From the NCBI GenBank assembly GCA_029168955.1, contig JAPDOI010000021.1, forward strand, positions 1,091,501 through 1,155,500: 64,000 nt of DNA, given 5' to 3'. The notes beneath the pieces were generated by a model. It searched no databases and had not been told where the DNA came from. It was given only the letters and a program-made list of their open reading frames with translations. The DNA is from Aplectana chamaeleonis (lineage: Eukaryota; Nematoda; Chromadorea; Rhabditida; Cosmocercidae). A program made the translations under genes and the position numbers. Shown in pieces: positions 1-10,582 of this stretch; positions within the stretch are counted from its first letter, which is position 1; the number at the start of each line of letters is the position of its first letter.

Positions 1-345
1 TATGAAATAAGAACCCTCGACTCAATGTCTGTAAAAATTACTGAGCTGTAGAACTCGGCCGCCAAAGGTTTGCTTCCTTCTTTTACTTCCTCTGTTGTCC
101 TCTTCTGCTTACGTTTTCACAACAGATGAACATCTTGCAGTCGCTTTCCTCACAGCCACAGAAAACCAAAAAGTACAGTTTGACAACTTCGTGGGTTTTT
201 AATGGTGGGAAAAACTACAAATTTACCCTGACAAAAGAATGGCTATCAGTTTGTTTGCGCTCAGCAACTGAGCTAACCAATCCACGGAGCGAATTGGCGG
301 ATAACCATACCTCATTCTAACTTGAAATAGAAAAAAGGTTAGCAA
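1..345. other. No recognisable gene or repeat
   Basis: Moderately AT-rich sequence. A 64-codon open frame on the plus strand (126-320) begins just after a pyrimidine/CAACAG stretch that could pass for a splice acceptor, but the peptide has no recognisable motif and no continuing exon is visible. I make no functional call. Confidence 0.4.
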
Positions 346-1370
346 AATAGCATTTCTGAAAGTTGGGCTCCGCAGAAAAGGTCAAGGATTTGGCATTGCT
401 CCTAAATGTTGTGAAATTGTTTTATTGGATTTGGCTCTCAACTTGATTTTTCAAATGTAGTGAAATTGTCGAATTGATTTGGCTGTGATGATACTATATG
501 CAGATAACATAATCATTAAATCTAGTGAAATTGTTGCAAACGGATTTGGCAGGAGCTCTATCAATTATCACAGTCAAATCACGCGTCAGAAGGGGTTTTC
601 CTTGAAGCGCATATTGAATCGAATGAGAACAGGAATAAACCTAGCAGCAAAAACGTTTCTATACAATGCGAACCGTGAAAGCGTTGAGGACACGAAGACA
701 TAGCGTCAGTAGCTAATAAATTGCGTTAGATTTCGTTTTCATGATTTTTATCTAATCGGTGAGGGAAGGTCTGGTACCTTATTGTTAGTGAAAGCTACAC
801 TGAAAGGGCAGAATAGCATTCGGAAACCTTAATTCTAGCCCATAAGGCCACGTTTCGTTCAGCATTGTTGACTGAGGATTATTATTTTTTCTTTTGTCTT
901 CATTCGCTCGCCAGAGGACCTTCTGACGCGTGATTTGACTGTGATAATTGATAGAGCTCCTGCCAAATCCGTTTGCAACATTTTCACTAGATTTAATGAT
1001 TATGTTATCTGCATATAGTATCATCACAGCCAAATCAATTCGACAATTTCACTACATTTGAAAAATCAAGTTGAGAGCCAAATCCAATAAAACAATTTCA
1101 CAACATTTATAGTAGAGTCCACCAAGAGTGTCTCGTTTACTGATCAATAAGAAGCGGTCGGCTGGGGATCAATGTGCATGAATCCTATACCAGCACGCTC
1201 GATAACGATTGAGCGAGAGCGGTTGTGCTGCAATGAGTTTCATGTTCATTGATCTCCAATCGACCGCTTCTCATTGATAAGTAAATGAGACACTCTTGGT
1301 GGACTCCACTATAGGAGCAATGCCAAATCCTTGACCTTTTCTGCGGAGCCCAACTTTCAGAAATTTCACA
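346..1370. mobile_element. Fold-back (long inverted repeat) element, copy A
   Basis: The left arm (about 350-595) returns in reverse complement at 919-1,110 and, after a nested MITE, at 1,314-1,368. The arms begin and end with the same block, which contains GGCTCCGCAGAAAAGG. The unique centre (about 600-918) is about 85 percent alike, by eye, to the centre of a second copy at 13,195-13,560. The open frames in the arms (479-703 plus, 785-1,033 minus) encode the same peptide from opposite strands, as expected of inverted arms rather than genes. No transposase is present, so the element is non-autonomous. Confidence 0.75.
1111..1311. mobile_element. 201-bp TIR MITE with TA target duplication
   Basis: The element starts TAGTAGAGTCCACC and ends in the near-perfect reverse complement GGTGGACTCCACTA, with a further TIR match through GAGTGTCTC. 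It sits in the right arm of fold-back copy A. The left arm at 378-405 shows the same sequence without the insertion, so the TA at 1,109-1,110 and 1,312-1,313 is a target-site duplication. TA duplication points to mobilisation by a Tc1/mariner transposase. No coding capacity. Confidence 0.8.
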
Positions 1371-1780
1371 ACTTTTTACAAGGGTTTCCCTTCTACAATA
1401 TCGTCGAGCTCCAGAAGTCAAGTTGTTTTTTTTTTCGAAAACATAGTGGTAGAAATGAAGAAGCAACCGCTCCGCTGCTAAGACTGCAAGATAATTGTTG
1501 CAACGCGGCTTCCTACAAATAGATGCAAGGCATATACCTTCTGAATTTAAAAGTCGAAAAATGAAGAAATGAGTTTCAAAATGACCCAATTGTACAGGTT
1601 CTAGGCACTCTTCTAGACAGGGGGCACGCACCACTCAAGACAGAAATGAAATGAACAGCCCATTGGTGAGGCTACCAGTCGAAGTATTTCCGTAGAGCTC
1701 TAATAAAAACAATGATTGATAGCGCAGTATCAGGCCTCTTTTATCAGAGTTTTCCATCATTTCTATGAGTTTTTGCGTAG
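1371..1780. repeat. Left arm of a 9.3-kb-spaced inverted repeat around array 1
   Basis: About 410 bp that match 10,583-10,985 in reverse complement, including a shared GCAACCGCTCCGCTGCTA block and a TGATTGATAGC block. With the adjoining fold-back arm pieces, the inverted match runs from about 1,314 to 1,775 on the left and 10,583 to 11,055 on the right. The pair encloses array 1. The open frame at 1,185-1,634 (minus) crosses the MITE and the repeat and is not a credible gene. Confidence 0.7.
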
Positions 1781-2135
1781 CTTGGCCCCTCTAGTGAAAG
1801 AAAATGTTGAAGGGGCCCATGAAAAACCTTCATTTGTAAAGAAAAGTCAATCGGAACACATTGTAAATACGAATTTGAATTTCGCGCCAAAATCATTTTC
1901 GGAGTTTTTCTGCATGTGGAGTTCGTGCCGTAACCAATTTTTCCTGTTATCTTACTGTCGCACCAACATTCTAGGAAAAAGGGCTAGATGACTGGTGAGA
2001 ATTGGTGGCGGATATTAATCTTTGACGCCTTCCAACCTCATCGTCCAACATTTTTGACGCGCCAAAGTTTACCAGTGTGGTCTACCGGGCTCAATCATGA
2101 AGTGAGCCTGAAAAATGGAAATTGATTTCCAGCGC
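1781..2135. other. No recognisable gene
   Basis: Unique-looking sequence between the left inverted-repeat arm and the array-1 promoter cassette. A 91-codon plus-strand open frame (1,716-1,991) overlaps the repeat arm and has no recognised domain. Confidence 0.4.
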
Positions 2136-2449
2136 GAACGATAGTTAAGTGCGCCAGAAGAGGACTACCGTAATCTCAGGAATGATGTTATTCGGCTCTC
2201 GTAAACAAATTTGATGATACCCAATTGATCAATGATAAAGTATAAAAGAAGTGAAGAGCGGTGTGTCTTGATTCACACACCGTCCTTCTCTAGGGGTCAG
2301 CAGTTGAGGATCTGCCTGGACTAAAAAGCAGGGAAACATCACCACCTGTAGGGAAGATGAAGCGAAATCGGAGTCAGAACTTAGAAAATTTTAGAGCCAA
2401 CTCGAGTGAGATTACGGTAGCCCTGTTCTGGCGGACTTAACTATCGTTC
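2136..2449 (+). repeat. Hairpin promoter cassette bordering array 1
   Basis: Two 43-bp arms (2,136-2,178 and 2,407-2,449) are near-perfect reverse complements, enclosing about 228 bp. The interior carries TATAAAAG at 2,241 on the plus strand, then GAGCGG and TTCACACACCG. The same order and wording occur in the 299-bp cassettes at 43,142, 44,124, 55,718, 58,129 and 61,377, whose arms are also 43-44 bp. Before the right arm, GAAAATTTT and TTACGGTAGCCC are shared as well. Both arms read, toward the cassette interior, as a C-terminal coding tail ending G-L-P-stop (left arm stop 2,169-2,171 plus; right arm stop 2,412-2,414 minus). A 27-codon ORF starts at the ATG in the interior (about 2,357) and ends inside the right arm. 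Here the promoter points into array 1 antisense to the V-Q-D reading. Confidence 0.75.
2241..2248 (+). promoter_or_regulatory. TATA box of the array-1 left cassette
   Basis: TATAAAAG, followed 18 bp later by CGGTGTGT, a short loop and ACACACCG, which can form an 8-bp hairpin close to the expected start site (about 2,270-2,275). The downstream TTCACACACCG is retained in all five array-3 cassettes. Transcription would run rightward into array 1. Start site inferred from TATA spacing only. Confidence 0.5.
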
Positions 2450-2876
2450 TTGTAGATTCGGAGGCCTGGCTTGCATACGGTGTCCTGAACATTGAACTGA
2501 GGTCCTGCACACCCCTACTGAGATTCACGAAGTTCTGATCATCCTTACAGGGGTCTTGCACACGTTTCATGATGTCCTGCACACTCCTACTAAGGTCCTG
2601 CACACGTTCCATGATGTCCTGCACACCCCTATTGGGGTCCTGCACACGCTTCATGATGTCCTGCACACTCCTACTGATGTCCTGCACACATTCCACGAAG
2701 TTCTGATCATCCTTACAGGGGTCTTGCACACGTTTCATGATGTCCTGCACACTCCTACTAAGGTCCTGCACACATTCCATGACGTCCTGCACACCTCTAT
2801 TGAGATCCTGCACAGGTTCCATGATGTCCTGCACACTCCTACTGATGTTCTGCACACATTCTACGATGTCCTGCAC
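2412..2876 (-). CDS. C-terminal segment of the array-1 heptad-repeat ORF
   Basis: A 154-codon open frame made of V-Q-D units that leaves the repeat at about 2,510 and ends in about 30 non-repeat residues (includes R-T-P-Y-A-S-Q-A and R-T-I-V-K-S-A-R). The last residues and stop are encoded inside the right arm of the hairpin cassette. A decayed relative of this tail occurs at 10,430-10,490 on the plus strand (R-T-P-Y-T-S-H-A), supporting it as a real conserved end of the family. The first Met is an arbitrary choice inside the repeat. Confidence 0.35.
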   Translation of the reverse strand: MQDIVECVQNISRSVQDIMEPVQDLNRGVQDVMECVQDLSRSVQDIMKRVQDPCKDDQNFVECVQDISRSVQDIMKRVQDPNRGVQDIMERVQDLSRSVQDIMKRVQDPCKDDQNFVNLSRGVQDLSSMFRTPYASQASESTRTIVKSARTGLP

Positions 2877-5800
2877 ATCCCTACAGGGTCCTACACACGT
2901 TTCATGATGTCCTGCACATTTCTACTGGGGTCCTGCACAGGTCCCATGATGTCCTGCACACTCCTACTAAGGTCCTGCACACTCCTACTGAGGTCCTGCA
3001 CACATTCTACGACGTCCTGCACACCCCTATTGGGGTCCTGCACACGTTCCATGATGTCCTGTGTAATTTTACTAAGGCCCTACACACATTCCATGACGTC
3101 CTGCTCAACCCTACTGGGGTCCTGCACACGCTTCATGATGTCCTGCACACTCCTACTGATGTCCTGCACACATTCCATGAAGTCCTGCTCATCCTTACAG
3201 GGGTCTTGCACATGTTTCATGATGTCCTGCACACTCCTACTAAGGTCCTGCACACATTCTACGACGTCCTGCACACCCCTATTGGGGTCCTGCACAGGTC
3301 CCATGATGTCCTGCACACTCCTACTGATGTTCTGCACACATTCTACGATGTCCTGCACACCCCTACTGGGGTCCTACACAGGTTCCATGATGTCCTGCAC
3401 ATTTCTACTGGGGTCCTGCACAGGTCCCATGATGTCCTGCACACTCCTACTAAGGTCCTGCACACTCCTACTGAGGTCCTGCACACATTCTACGACGTCC
3501 TGCACACCCCTACTGGGGTCCTGCACACGTTCCATGATATCCTGCGCACTCCTACTGAGGTCCTGTACAGGTCCCATAATGTCATGCACACTCCTACTGA
3601 GGTCCTGCACACCCTACTGGGGTCCTGCACAGGTCCCATGATGTCCTGCACACTCCTACTAAGGTCCTGCACACTCCCACTGAGGTCCTGCACACATCTC
3701 TACGACGTCCTGCACACCCTTACTGGGGTCCTGCACAGGTCCCAAAATGTCCTGCACACTCCTACTGAGGTCCTGCACACCCTACTGGGGTCCTGCACAG
3801 GTCCCATGATGTCCTGCACACTCCTACTAAGGTCCTGCACACTCCTACTGAGGTCCTGCACACATTCTACGACGTCCTGCACACCCCTACTGGGGTCCTG
3901 CACAGGTCCCATAATGTCCTGCACACTCCTACTAAGGTCCTGCACACTCCTACTGAGGTCCTGCACACATTCTACGGCGTCCTGCACACCCCTACTGAGA
4001 TCCAGCACACATTCCATGAAGTCCTGCCCATCCTTACAGGGGGCTTGCACACGTTTCATGATGTCCTGCACACTCCTACTGATGTCCTGCACACATTTCA
4101 CGAAGTTCTGATCATCCTTACAGGGTCTTGCACACGTTTCATGATGTCCTGCACACTCCTACTAAGGTCCTGCACACATTCCATGATGTCCTGCACACCC
4201 CTATTGGGGTCCTGCACACGCTTCATGATGTCCTGCACACTCCTACTGATGTCCTGCACACATTCCACGAAGTTCTGATCATCCTTACAGGGGTCTTGCA
4301 CACGTTTCATGATGTCCTGCACACTCCTACTAAGGTCCTGCACACATTCCATGATGTCCTGCACACCCCTATTGGGGTCCTGCACACGTTCCATGATGTC
4401 CTGTGTAATTTTACTAAGGTCCTACACACATTCCATGACGTCCTGCTCAACCCTACTGGGGTCCTGCACACGCTTCATGATGTCCTGCACACTCCTACTG
4501 ATGTCCTGCACACATTCCCTGGAGGCCTGCTCATCCTTACAGGGTCTTGCACATGTTTCATGATGTCCTGGACCCTCCTACTAAGGTCCTGCACACATTC
4601 TACGACGTCCTGCACATCCCTACTGGGGTCCTGCACAGGTCCCATGATGTCCTGCACACTCCTACTGATGTTCTGCACACATTCTACGATGTCCTGCACA
4701 CCCCTACTGGGGTCCTACACAGGTTCCATGATGTCCTGCACACTCTTACTGGGGTCCTGCACAGGTCCCATGATGTCCTGCACACTCCTACTAAGGTCCT
4801 GCACACTCCTACTGAGGTCCTGCACACATTCTACGACGTCCTGCACACCCCTACTGGGGTCCTGCACACGTTCCATGATATCCTGCGCACTCCTACTGAG
4901 GTCCTGTACAGGTCCCATAATGTCATGCACACTCCTACTGAGGTCCTGCACACCCCTACTGGGGTCCTGCACAGGTCCCATGATGTCCTGCACACTCCTA
5001 CTAAGGTCCTGCACACTCCCACTGAGGTCCTGCACACATTCTACGACGTCCTGCACACCCTTACTGGGGTCCTGCACAGGTCCCAAAATGTCCTGCACAT
5101 TCCTACTGAGGTCCTGCACACCCTACTGGGGTCCTGCACAGGTCCCATGATGTCCTGCACACTCCTACTAAGGTCCTGCACACTCCTACTGAGGTCCTGC
5201 ACACATTCTACGACGTCCTGCACACCCTACTGGGGTCCTGCACAGGTCCCATGATGTCCTGCACACTCTACTAAGGTCCTGCACACATTCTACGGCGTCC
5301 TGCACACCCTACTGAGATCCAGCACACATTCCATGAAGTCCTGCTCATCCTTACAGGGGTCTTGCACACGTTTCATGATGTCCTGCACACTCCTACTGAT
5401 GTCCTGCACACATTCCACGAAGTTCTGATCATCCTTACAGGGGTCTTGCACACGTTTCATGATGTCCTGCACACTCCTACTAAGGTCCTGCACACATTCC
5501 ATGATGTCCTGCACACCCCTATTGGGGTCCTGCACACGCTTCATGATGTCCTGCACACTCCTACTGATGTCCTGCACACATTCCACGAAGTTCTGATCAT
5601 CCTTACAGGGGCCTTGCACACGTTTCATGATGTCCTGCACACTCCTACTAAGGTCCTGCACACATTCCATGATGTCCTGCACACCCCTATTGGGGTCCTG
5701 CACACGTTCTATGATGTCCTGTGTAATTTTACTAAGGTACTACACACATTCCATGACGTCCTGCTCAACCCTACTGGGGTCCTGCACACGCTTCATGATG

Positions 5801-8800
5801 TCCTGCACACTCCCACTGATGTCCTGCACACATTCCATGAAGTCCTGCTCATCCTTACAGGGGTCTTGCACATGTTTCATGATGTCCTGCACACTCCTAC
5901 TAAGGTCCTGCACACATTCTACGACGTCCTGCACACCCCTACTGGGGTCCTGCACAGGTCCCATGATGTCCTGCACACTCCTACTGATGTTCTGCACAGG
6001 TCCCATGATGTCCTGCACACTCCTACTAAGGTCCTGCACACTCCTACTGAGGTCCTGCACACATTCTACGACGTCCTGCACACACCCTACTGGGGTCCTG
6101 CACACGTTCCATGATATCCTGCGCACTCCTACTGAGGTCCTGTACAGGTCCCATAATGTCATGCACACTCCTACTGAGGTCCTGCACACCCCTACTGGGG
6201 TCCTGCACAGGTCCCATGATGTCCTGCACACTCCTACTAAGGTCCTGCACACTCCCACTGAGGTCCTGCACACATTCTACGACGTCCTGCACACCCTTAC
6301 TGGGGTCCTGCACAGGTCCCAAAATGTCCTGCACACTCCTACTGAGGTCCTGCACACCCCTACTGGGGTCCTGCACAGGTCCCATGATGTCCTGCACACT
6401 CCTACTAAGGTCCTGCACACTCCTACTGAGGTCCTGCACACATTCTACGACGTCCTGCACACCCCTACTGGGGTCCTGCACAGGTCCCATGATGTCCTGC
6501 ACACTCCTACTAAGGTCCTGCACACATTCTACGGCGTCCTGCACACCCCTACTGAGATCCAGCACACATTCCATGAAGTCCTGCTCATCCTTACAGGGGT
6601 CTTGCACACGTTTCATGATGTCCTGCACACTCCTACTGATGTCCTGCACACATTCCACGAAGTTCTGATCATCCTTACAGGGGTCTTGCACACGTTTCAT
6701 GATGTCCTGCACACTCCTACTAAGGTCCTGCACACATTCCATGATGTCCTGCACACCCCTATTGGGGTCCTGCACACGCTTCATGATGTCCTGCACACTC
6801 CTACTGATGTCCTGCACACATTCCACGAAGTTCTGATCATCCTTACAGGGGCCTTGCACACGTTTCATGATGTCCTGCACACTCCTACTAAGGTCCTGCA
6901 CACATTCCATGATGTCCTGCACACCCCTATTGGGGTCCTGCACACGTTCTATGATGTCCTGTGTAATTTTACTAAGGTACTACACACATTCCATGACGTC
7001 CTGCTCAACCCTACCGGGGTCCTGCACACGCTTCATGATGTCCTGCACACTCCTACTGATGTCCTGCACACATTCCATGAAGTCCTGCTCATCCTTACAG
7101 GGGTCTTGCACATGTTTCATGATGTCCTGCACACTCCTACTAAGGTCCTGCACACATTCTACGACGTCCTGCACACCCCTACTGGGGTCCTGCACAGGTC
7201 CCATGATGTCCTGCACACTCCTACTGATGTTCTGCACAGGTCCCATGATGTCCTGCACACTCCTACTAAGGTCCTGCACACTCCTACTGAGGTCCTGCAC
7301 ACATTCTACGACGTCCTGCACACCCCTACTGGGGTCCTGCACACGTTCCATGATATCCTGCGCACTCCTACTGAGGTCCTGTACAGGTCCCATAATGTCA
7401 TGCACACTCCTACTGAGGTCCTGCACACCCCTACTGGGGTCCTGCACAGGTCCCATGATGTCCTGCACACTCCTACTAAGGTCCTGCACTCTCCACTGAG
7501 GGCCTGCACACATTCCTACGACGTCCTGCACACTTACTGGGCTCCTGCACAGGTCCCAAAATGTCCTGCACACTCCTACTGAGGTCCTGCACACCCCTAC
7601 TGGGGTCCTGCACAGGTCCCATGATGTCCTGCACACTCCTACTAAGGTCCTGCACACTCCTACTGAGGTCCTGCACACATTCTACGACGTCCTGCACACC
7701 CCTACTGGGGTCCTGCACAGGTCCCATGATGTCCTGCACACTCCTACTAAGGTCCTGCACACATTCTACGGCGTCCTGCACACCCCTACTGAGATCCAGC
7801 ACACATTCCATGAAGTCCTGATCATCCTTACAGGGGTCTTGCACACGTTTCATGATGTCCTGCACACTCCTACTGATGTCCTGCACACATTCCACGAAGT
7901 TCTGATCATCCTTACAGGGTCTTGCACACGTTTTATGATGTCCTGCACACTCCTACTAAGGTCCTGCACACATTCCATGATGTCCTGCACACCCCTATTG
8001 GGGTCCTGCACACGCTTCATGATGTCCTGCACACTCCTACTGATGTCCTGCACACATTCCACGAAGTTCTGATCATCCTTACAGGGGTCTTGCACACGTT
8101 TCATGATGTCCTGCACACTCCCACTAAGGTCCTGCACACATTCCATGATGTCCTGCACACCCTATTGGGGTCCTGCACACGTTCTATGATGTCCTGTGTA
8201 ATTTTACTAAGGTACTACACACATTCCATGACGTCCTGCTCAACCCTACCGGGGTCCTGCACACGCTTCATGATGTCCTGCACACTCCTACTGATGTCCT
8301 GCACACATTCCATGAAGTCCTGCTCATCCTTACAGGGGTCTTGCACATGTTTCATGTTGTCCTGCACACTCCTACTAGGGTCCTGCACACATTCTACGAC
8401 GTCCTGCACACCCCTACTGGGGTCCTGCACAGGTCCCATGATGTCCTGCACACTCCTACTGATGTTCTGCACACATTCTACGATGTCCTGCACACCCCTA
8501 CTGGGGTCCTACACAGGTTCCATGATGTCCTGCACACTCCTACTGGGGTCCTGCACAGGTCCCATGATGTCCTGCACACTCCTACTAAGGTCCTGCACAC
8601 TCCTACTGAGGTCCTGCACACATTCTACGACGTCCTGCACACCCCTACTGGGGTCCTGCACACGTTCCATGATATCCTGCGCACTCCTACTGAGGTCCTG
8701 TACAGGTCCCATAATGTCATGCACACTCCTACTGAGGTCCTGCACACCCCTACTGGGGTCCTGCACAGGTCCCATGATGTCCTGCACACTCCTAATAAGG

Positions 8801-9190
8801 TCCTGCACACTCCCACTCAGGTCCTGCACACATTCTACGACGTCCTGCACACCCTTACTGGGGTCCTGCACAGGTCCCAAAATGTCCTGCACACTCCTAC
8901 TGAGGTCCTGCACACCCCTACTGGGGTCCTGCACAGGTCCCATGATGTCCTGCACACTCCTACTAAGGTCCTGCACACTCCTACTGAGGTCCTGCACACA
9001 TTCTACGACGTCCTGCACACCCCTACTGGGGTCCTGCACAGGTCCCATGATGTCCTGCACACTCCTACTAAGGTCCTGCACACTCCTACTGAGGTCCTGC
9101 ACACATTCTACGGCGTCCTGCACACTCCTACTGAGGGGTTGCTGTAGTTCCACGACGTCCTGCATACTCCTACTGCGGTCTCGCATAGTC
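2484..9190. repeat. Array 1: 21-bp tandem repeat, about 320 units
   Basis: Core unit GTCCTGCACACTCCTACTAA plus one base, with variants such as CATTCTACGAC and AGGTCCCATGAT after the constant GTCCTGCAC. Units are organised into a higher-order repeat: the marker GTGTAATTTTACTAAGG appears at 3,061, 4,403, 5,721, 6,961 and 8,196, a spacing of 1.24-1.34 kb. Because the unit is 21 bp, several frames on both strands stay open for hundreds of codons (the longest is 651 codons, plus strand, 5,627-7,582). Open length alone is therefore weak evidence of coding. Confidence 0.95.
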
Positions 9191-9240
9191 AACCGACACT
9201 TCAGCACAGCCTGCGACGACTTCTTATCTTTGGTGCGCAT
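8509..9240 (-). CDS. Intact N-terminal segment of the array-1 heptad-repeat ORF
   Basis: An uninterrupted 243-codon stretch. I start it at the ATG at 9,240 (context ACCATG) rather than at the upstream TTG at 9,270, because it is the first ATG that continues into the repeat. Residues 1 to about 30 are basic and non-repetitive; V-Q-D units follow. A TATAAATA lies about 95 bp upstream on the same strand. The frame ends at a TAG that replaces a Q codon of a V-Q-D unit, and the same frame continues as another open stretch to 8,215. Function unknown. Confidence 0.35.
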   Translation of the reverse strand: MRTKDKKSSQAVLKCRLTMRDRSRSMQDVVELQQPLSRSVQDAVECVQDLSRSVQDLSRSVQDIMGPVQDPSRGVQDVVECVQDLSRSVQDLSRSVQDIMGPVQDPSRGVQDLSRSVQDILGPVQDPSKGVQDVVECVQDLSGSVQDLIRSVQDIMGPVQDPSRGVQDLSRSVHDIMGPVQDLSRSAQDIMERVQDPSRGVQDVVECVQDLSRSVQDLSRSVQDIMGPVQDPSRSVQDIMEPV

Positions 9241-9333
9241 GGTACAAACACGCGCCACGCTCAAAAACAACCCTTCCGCATAGCGTCCTGTTCCAAGCCG
9301 GACGTTTAGAGTACACCACCCTAGAGAGCAAGG

Positions 9334-9341
9334 TATTTATA
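9334..9341 (-). promoter_or_regulatory. TATA box upstream of the array-1 minus-strand ORF
   Basis: On the minus strand this reads TATAAATA flanked by CCA and CC. It is about 95 bp upstream of the ATG at 9,240, giving a predicted leader of roughly 70 nt. With the TATAAAAG at 2,241 on the plus strand, array 1 has a candidate promoter pointing inward at each end. Confidence 0.4.
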
Positions 9342-9344
9342 TGG

Positions 9345-9565
9345 AGTCTCTAAGAAAACAATGACTGATAACGAAAAACCCGTCATTTTTATAAACTAAT
9401 CTTGAGAGGCCGGTTTCCGGGTTTCAAACGCCCGTTAGGGGCCCAGAAGTCATTATGGTGAGTTCTGACAATTATTTTCGTCATTCCCGTGGTCTATTAC
9501 ATCTAGTCACAAATTTTCGAGCGATTTGGTCCACGCCTTCCAAAAAAATGGTTTTCGACGGACGG
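9345..9565. other. No recognisable gene
   Basis: Right flank of array 1, unique in the window apart from weak similarity near TCTCTAGGG to the cassette interior. No ORF of note. Confidence 0.4.
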
Positions 9566-9655
9566 AGGTGGAGGCGGAGGCGGAGGCGGTGGCGGAGGCG
9601 GAGGCGGAGGCGGAGGCGGAGGCGGTGGCGGAGGCGGAGGCGGAGGCGGTGGTGG
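9566..9655 (+). repeat. GGAGGC/GGTGGC simple tandem repeat
   Basis: A purine-rich hexanucleotide tract of about 90 bp (GGAGGC with GGTGGC variants), giving polyproline or Arg-rich open frames in all readings. Its regular GG pairs could in principle form G-quadruplexes on the plus strand. No gene is implied. Confidence 0.9.
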
Positions 9656-9840
9656 AGAACGTTTTTGCGTACTTTGAGAGATCATAACTTCAGAAAGCGG
9701 GGACCAGTTGGGATGAAAAGTTGCACACATATGTAATTTCTTGCAGCGCGTCGAATAGTGTACAGCTCATACCTCTGTTGACGGTATGAATAGGTGATCT
9801 CATTGTAGGGCATCCGCGCGGGAAGAGATCAAAGCCAAAT

Positions 9841-9866
9841 CCTGGTGAGCGCTTCGCGCTCACCAC
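9841..9866. repeat. Short perfect hairpin motif, first copy
   Basis: TGGTGAGCGC, a 2-base loop, then the complementary GCGCTCACCA. The same hairpin with its flanking AAATC/CAATTT recurs in reverse orientation at 11,107-11,132. It may be a terminus or recognition site of a small element. Confidence 0.6.
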
Positions 9867-9869
9867 AAT

Positions 9870-10330
9870 TTAGAGCCAGATTATTACTCATGGTTTTCCA
9901 AATACACCATAAAAATTTTCAAAACTCGACACTTACACTTGTTAGACAAAGTTCGCAGCATTTGGAGTTTTGCACACGTTGTAAAGCCCCAATAGCGAAC
10001 GAGTTCAAAAAATAAAATGATATTCAAAATCTGTGGATGACACTAAAACGTTCGTTTACCTTTATATACGTTCTATTACCAATCTACATTATGACAAAAG
10101 GCAATGTAAGATGTTCAACTGCGACAAAAACGAAAGGAAATAAAAAAAACAGGAGGCGCAAAGCAGACTAGGCGAAAATTCTCAGCTGTGTCGACTTATC
10201 GATCGCAGGTTTCGAGCCGTAAAATTAAGCGTGTGTACGTGATTCGCCTACACTACGCTGGGGTTAGCTGCCCCGATTCCATCGAGCGCATGTGCATACA
10301 GGGTAGGGCACAGACTCTTGGGGCGCCGGC
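9870..10330. other. No recognisable gene
   Basis: AT-rich to mixed sequence without a convincing ORF, repeat match or RNA gene. Confidence 0.4.
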
Positions 10331-10333
10331 CCT

Positions 10334-10537
10334 ATGGTGACCAGACCCTGCCCTTGCTCTTGCCCCCACGTGTGCGTTGATGCATCCGGCCCCAGTAGGA
10401 GTGTGCAGGACATCAAGGGACGTGCGCATGACCTCAGTTTAATGCACAGAACACCGTATACAAGTCATGCCTTCAAATCAGACATATGGGCAGGCGCAGA
10501 CGAGCCACATCAGCAAGAACCGGTGAAGTTTGGCTAG
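10334..10537 (+). pseudogene. Decayed 3' remnant of a 21-bp-repeat gene
   Basis: A 67-codon plus-strand frame with three or four degenerate repeat units (S-V-Q-D-I-K, A-H-D-L-S) followed by the tail R-T-P-Y-T-S-H-A-F-K-S. This parallels the array-1 C-terminal tail (F-R-T-P-Y-A-S-Q-A-S-E-S) but runs on into unrelated sequence and lacks the G-L-P-stop. It is inverted relative to array 1 and lies just inside the right inverted-repeat arm. I read it as a truncated ancient copy. Confidence 0.5.
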
Positions 10538-10582
10538 AGCGACTTACCCTGGATCTATCCTAGACGGGGTGGGGCCACACAA

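Larger units (their letters stand above)
2412..9240 (-). pseudogene. Candidate giant heptad-repeat gene spanning array 1, interrupted as read
   Basis: The minus strand reads as a non-repeat N-terminus (ATG at 9,240, residues starting M-R-T-K-D-K-K), then several hundred 7-residue units of the form V-Q-D-x-x-x-x (variants LSRS, IMGP, PSRG, VVEC, IMKR, PCKD), then a non-repeat tail ending A-R-T-G-L-P-stop at 2,412. Full span would be about 2,270 residues. V and L/I at positions 1 and 4 of each unit fit a coiled-coil heptad, although many units carry Pro at position 4. There is no signal peptide. As written the frame breaks repeatedly. Nine breaks (about 3,610, 3,780, 4,123, 4,541, 5,110, 5,224, 5,306, 7,915, 8,160) are C4 or G4 runs shortened to three. 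Some others are CAG to TAG changes, for example at 8,509. It could be a decayed gene, a live gene with consensus errors, or satellite DNA with fortuitous coding ends. No homologue recognised. Confidence 0.4.

Noticed and set aside
479..590. Reverse-transcriptase Y-A-D box in the peptide L-Y-A-D-N-I-I-I
   Set aside because: The same peptide comes from both inverted arms and from the fold-back copy at 13,090-13,200, with no other RT motif; it is chance reading of an arm.
2484..9190. CRISPR-like array
   Set aside because: The 21-bp units are directly contiguous and vary gradually; there are no unique spacers of constant length and no cas genes, and the genome is eukaryotic.
9503..9736. Polyproline/Arg-rich protein
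   Set aside because: Entirely produced by the GGAGGC simple repeat in two frames.
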